The notes below the pieces were generated by a model. It did not search any database. It saw only the letters and a program-made list of their open reading frames with translations, and was not told the DNA's origin. A DNA stretch of 6,085 nt from Rubrobacteraceae bacterium (GTDB lineage: Bacteria > Actinomycetota > Rubrobacteria > Rubrobacterales > Rubrobacteraceae), in the NCBI GenBank assembly GCA_013698525.1, contig JACCSM010000219.1:1-6085 (forward strand). Reading direction: 5' to 3'. Below are positions 5,348 through 6,085 of this stretch, piece by piece. Within the stretch, counting starts at the first letter, position 1. The number at the start of each line of letters is the position of its first letter. The position numbers and the translations under genes are program-made.

Positions 5348-6085
5348 CTAGCTCATCGTTCGTCGCTGAGGACGGTCCCCTGGTCTGCCATCGCCCTGGA
5401 CCTCCTCGTAATGAAGATACTGGTGGGTCGCTGAGTCGAAGTCTACGATCATCTCGCGGTCCTTGAACGGATACTTGCGGAAGACCCTGACCCGCCCCTC
5501 CTCGATCTCTATGACGTTGTAACAGGGGCGCGTGTTACCCCTGAGACGGGTCGTCGAGGCCGTCCCCGCGTTGACGATAAACATGTTCTCCAGCTTCCAG
5601 GAGTAAGGCACGTGCTTGTGCCCGGAGAGGACGAGGTCGACCTCCGTATCGGCGAGCAACTCGAGCACGTCCCCAGCATCGTAGATGATGTTGCGCTCCC
5701 TTCCCGTTCCAGGGATGGGGATCAGATGGTGGTGGATGACGAAGATCTTGAGCTTGCCTTCGGCCATCGCGAAGGTCTCGTGGATAAACTCGTAGTGCTC
5801 GCGACCCACACGCCCGTCGTCTAGGTCGGGCTCGGATGAGTCAACGGCGACCATGACGGCCTCTTCGAAGTCGAGGGTCGAGTACCGCTCCCCGAAGAGT
5901 CGCTCGAAGTGTATGTAACCGACGTTGCGAGAATCGTGGTTGCCAGGTATAAGCATGACTCGCTCGCACTGGATGCGCTGGATGTACTCGGCCGCCTCCT
6001 CGAACTCCTGGCGGTAACCCGCGTTCGTCAGGTCACCCGACACGACTACCGCGGTAGGATTCAGGTCGTTTATCTCGAGGATCGA
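5348..6085 (-). CDS. Calcineurin-like metallophosphoesterase, 5'-truncated by window edge
   Basis: Phosphoesterase of the dinuclear-metal calcineurin-like superfamily (Icc/CpdA-type class III cyclic nucleotide phosphodiesterases are relatives). The frame stays open to the right edge, giving 245 visible residues; the first reads SILEINDLNPTAVVVSGDLT. Numbering from that edge, motifs appear in family order: GDLT (17-20), GNHD (48-51), the HHH metal-binding stretch (118-120) and GHKH (155-158). The usual N-terminal DxH motif must lie upstream of the window. A short polar, charged tail (GDGRPGDRPQRRTMS) ends the protein. It lies 6 bases before the diphosphoglycerate synthetase gene, so the two are almost certainly co-transcribed. 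Possible substrates include a cyclic nucleotide or another phosphodiester; the sequence does not decide. The superfamily call is firm; the specific activity is unknown. Confidence 0.92.
   Translation of the reverse strand, partial: SILEINDLNPTAVVVSGDLTNAGYRQEFEEAAEYIQRIQCERVMLIPGNHDSRNVGYIHFERLFGERYSTLDFEEAVMVAVDSSEPDLDDGRVGREHYEFIHETFAMAEGKLKIFVIHHHLIPIPGTGRERNIIYDAGDVLELLADTEVDLVLSGHKHVPYSWKLENMFIVNAGTASTTRLRGNTRPCYNVIEIEEGRVRVFRKYPFKDREMIVDFDSATHQYLHYEEVQGDGRPGDRPQRRTMS

Noticed and set aside
5348..6043. Metallophosphoesterase starting at the GTG at 6041-6043
   Set aside because: That codon is a valine inside the GDLT beta strand (AVVVSGDLT). The frame continues open to the window edge and the family needs an upstream DxH motif, so the gene is truncated by the edge.
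1..6085. Mobile elements, CRISPR arrays, tRNA or rRNA genes
   Set aside because: No transposase, integrase, direct-repeat array, or tRNA/rRNA-like sequence was seen; the region is densely coding and syntenic housekeeping DNA.

Overview
The window reads as a conserved housekeeping stretch of a GC-rich bacterium. All six genes lie on the minus strand, so transcription runs from right to left. The gene content and the long polar/arginine-rich insert in Rho point to Actinomycetota. A bacterial cyclic 2,3-diphosphoglycerate synthetase beside a GlpX-rho-rpmE-DUF1385 cluster fits a deep-branching lineage such as Rubrobacter or its relatives. This placement is inferred from remembered gene neighbourhoods; no search was run.

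Layout in transcription order: (1) a calcineurin-like metallophosphoesterase, cut off at its 5' end by the right edge (6085 to 5348); (2) a cyclic 2,3-diphosphoglycerate synthetase-like P-loop enzyme (5341 to 4025), starting 6 bases after the previous stop in the same reading frame; (3) a 203-base gap (4024 to 3822) with a perfect TATAAT box and a 7-2-7 palindrome but no convincing gene; (4) a GlpX-type (class II) fructose-1,6-bisphosphatase homologue with altered metal-site residues (3821 to 2838); (5) transcription terminator Rho (2771 to 1251); (6) a 108-base rho-rpmE gap with a perfect 11-bp hairpin and an anti-Shine-Dalgarno sequence; (7) ribosomal protein L31 of the zinc-binding type (1142 to 927); (8) a DUF1385 (YqhQ-type) membrane protein (915 to 1), complete and ending exactly at the left edge.

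The left half (glpX-rho-rpmE-DUF1385) is an old gene order: glpX, rho and rpmE are also neighbours in Bacillus subtilis. In many Gram-positive genomes prfA/prmC follow, and these would lie just beyond the left edge. The right half is more unusual. It combines a phosphoesterase, an enzyme family that makes the archaeal thermoprotectant cyclic 2,3-diphosphoglycerate, and a sugar-phosphatase homologue whose active site departs from the canonical one. The main candidate for new biology is therefore a bacterial phosphoglycerate or cyclic-bisphosphoglycerate module attached to the rho locus. That link is a hypothesis from proximity and residue changes, not something the sequence proves.
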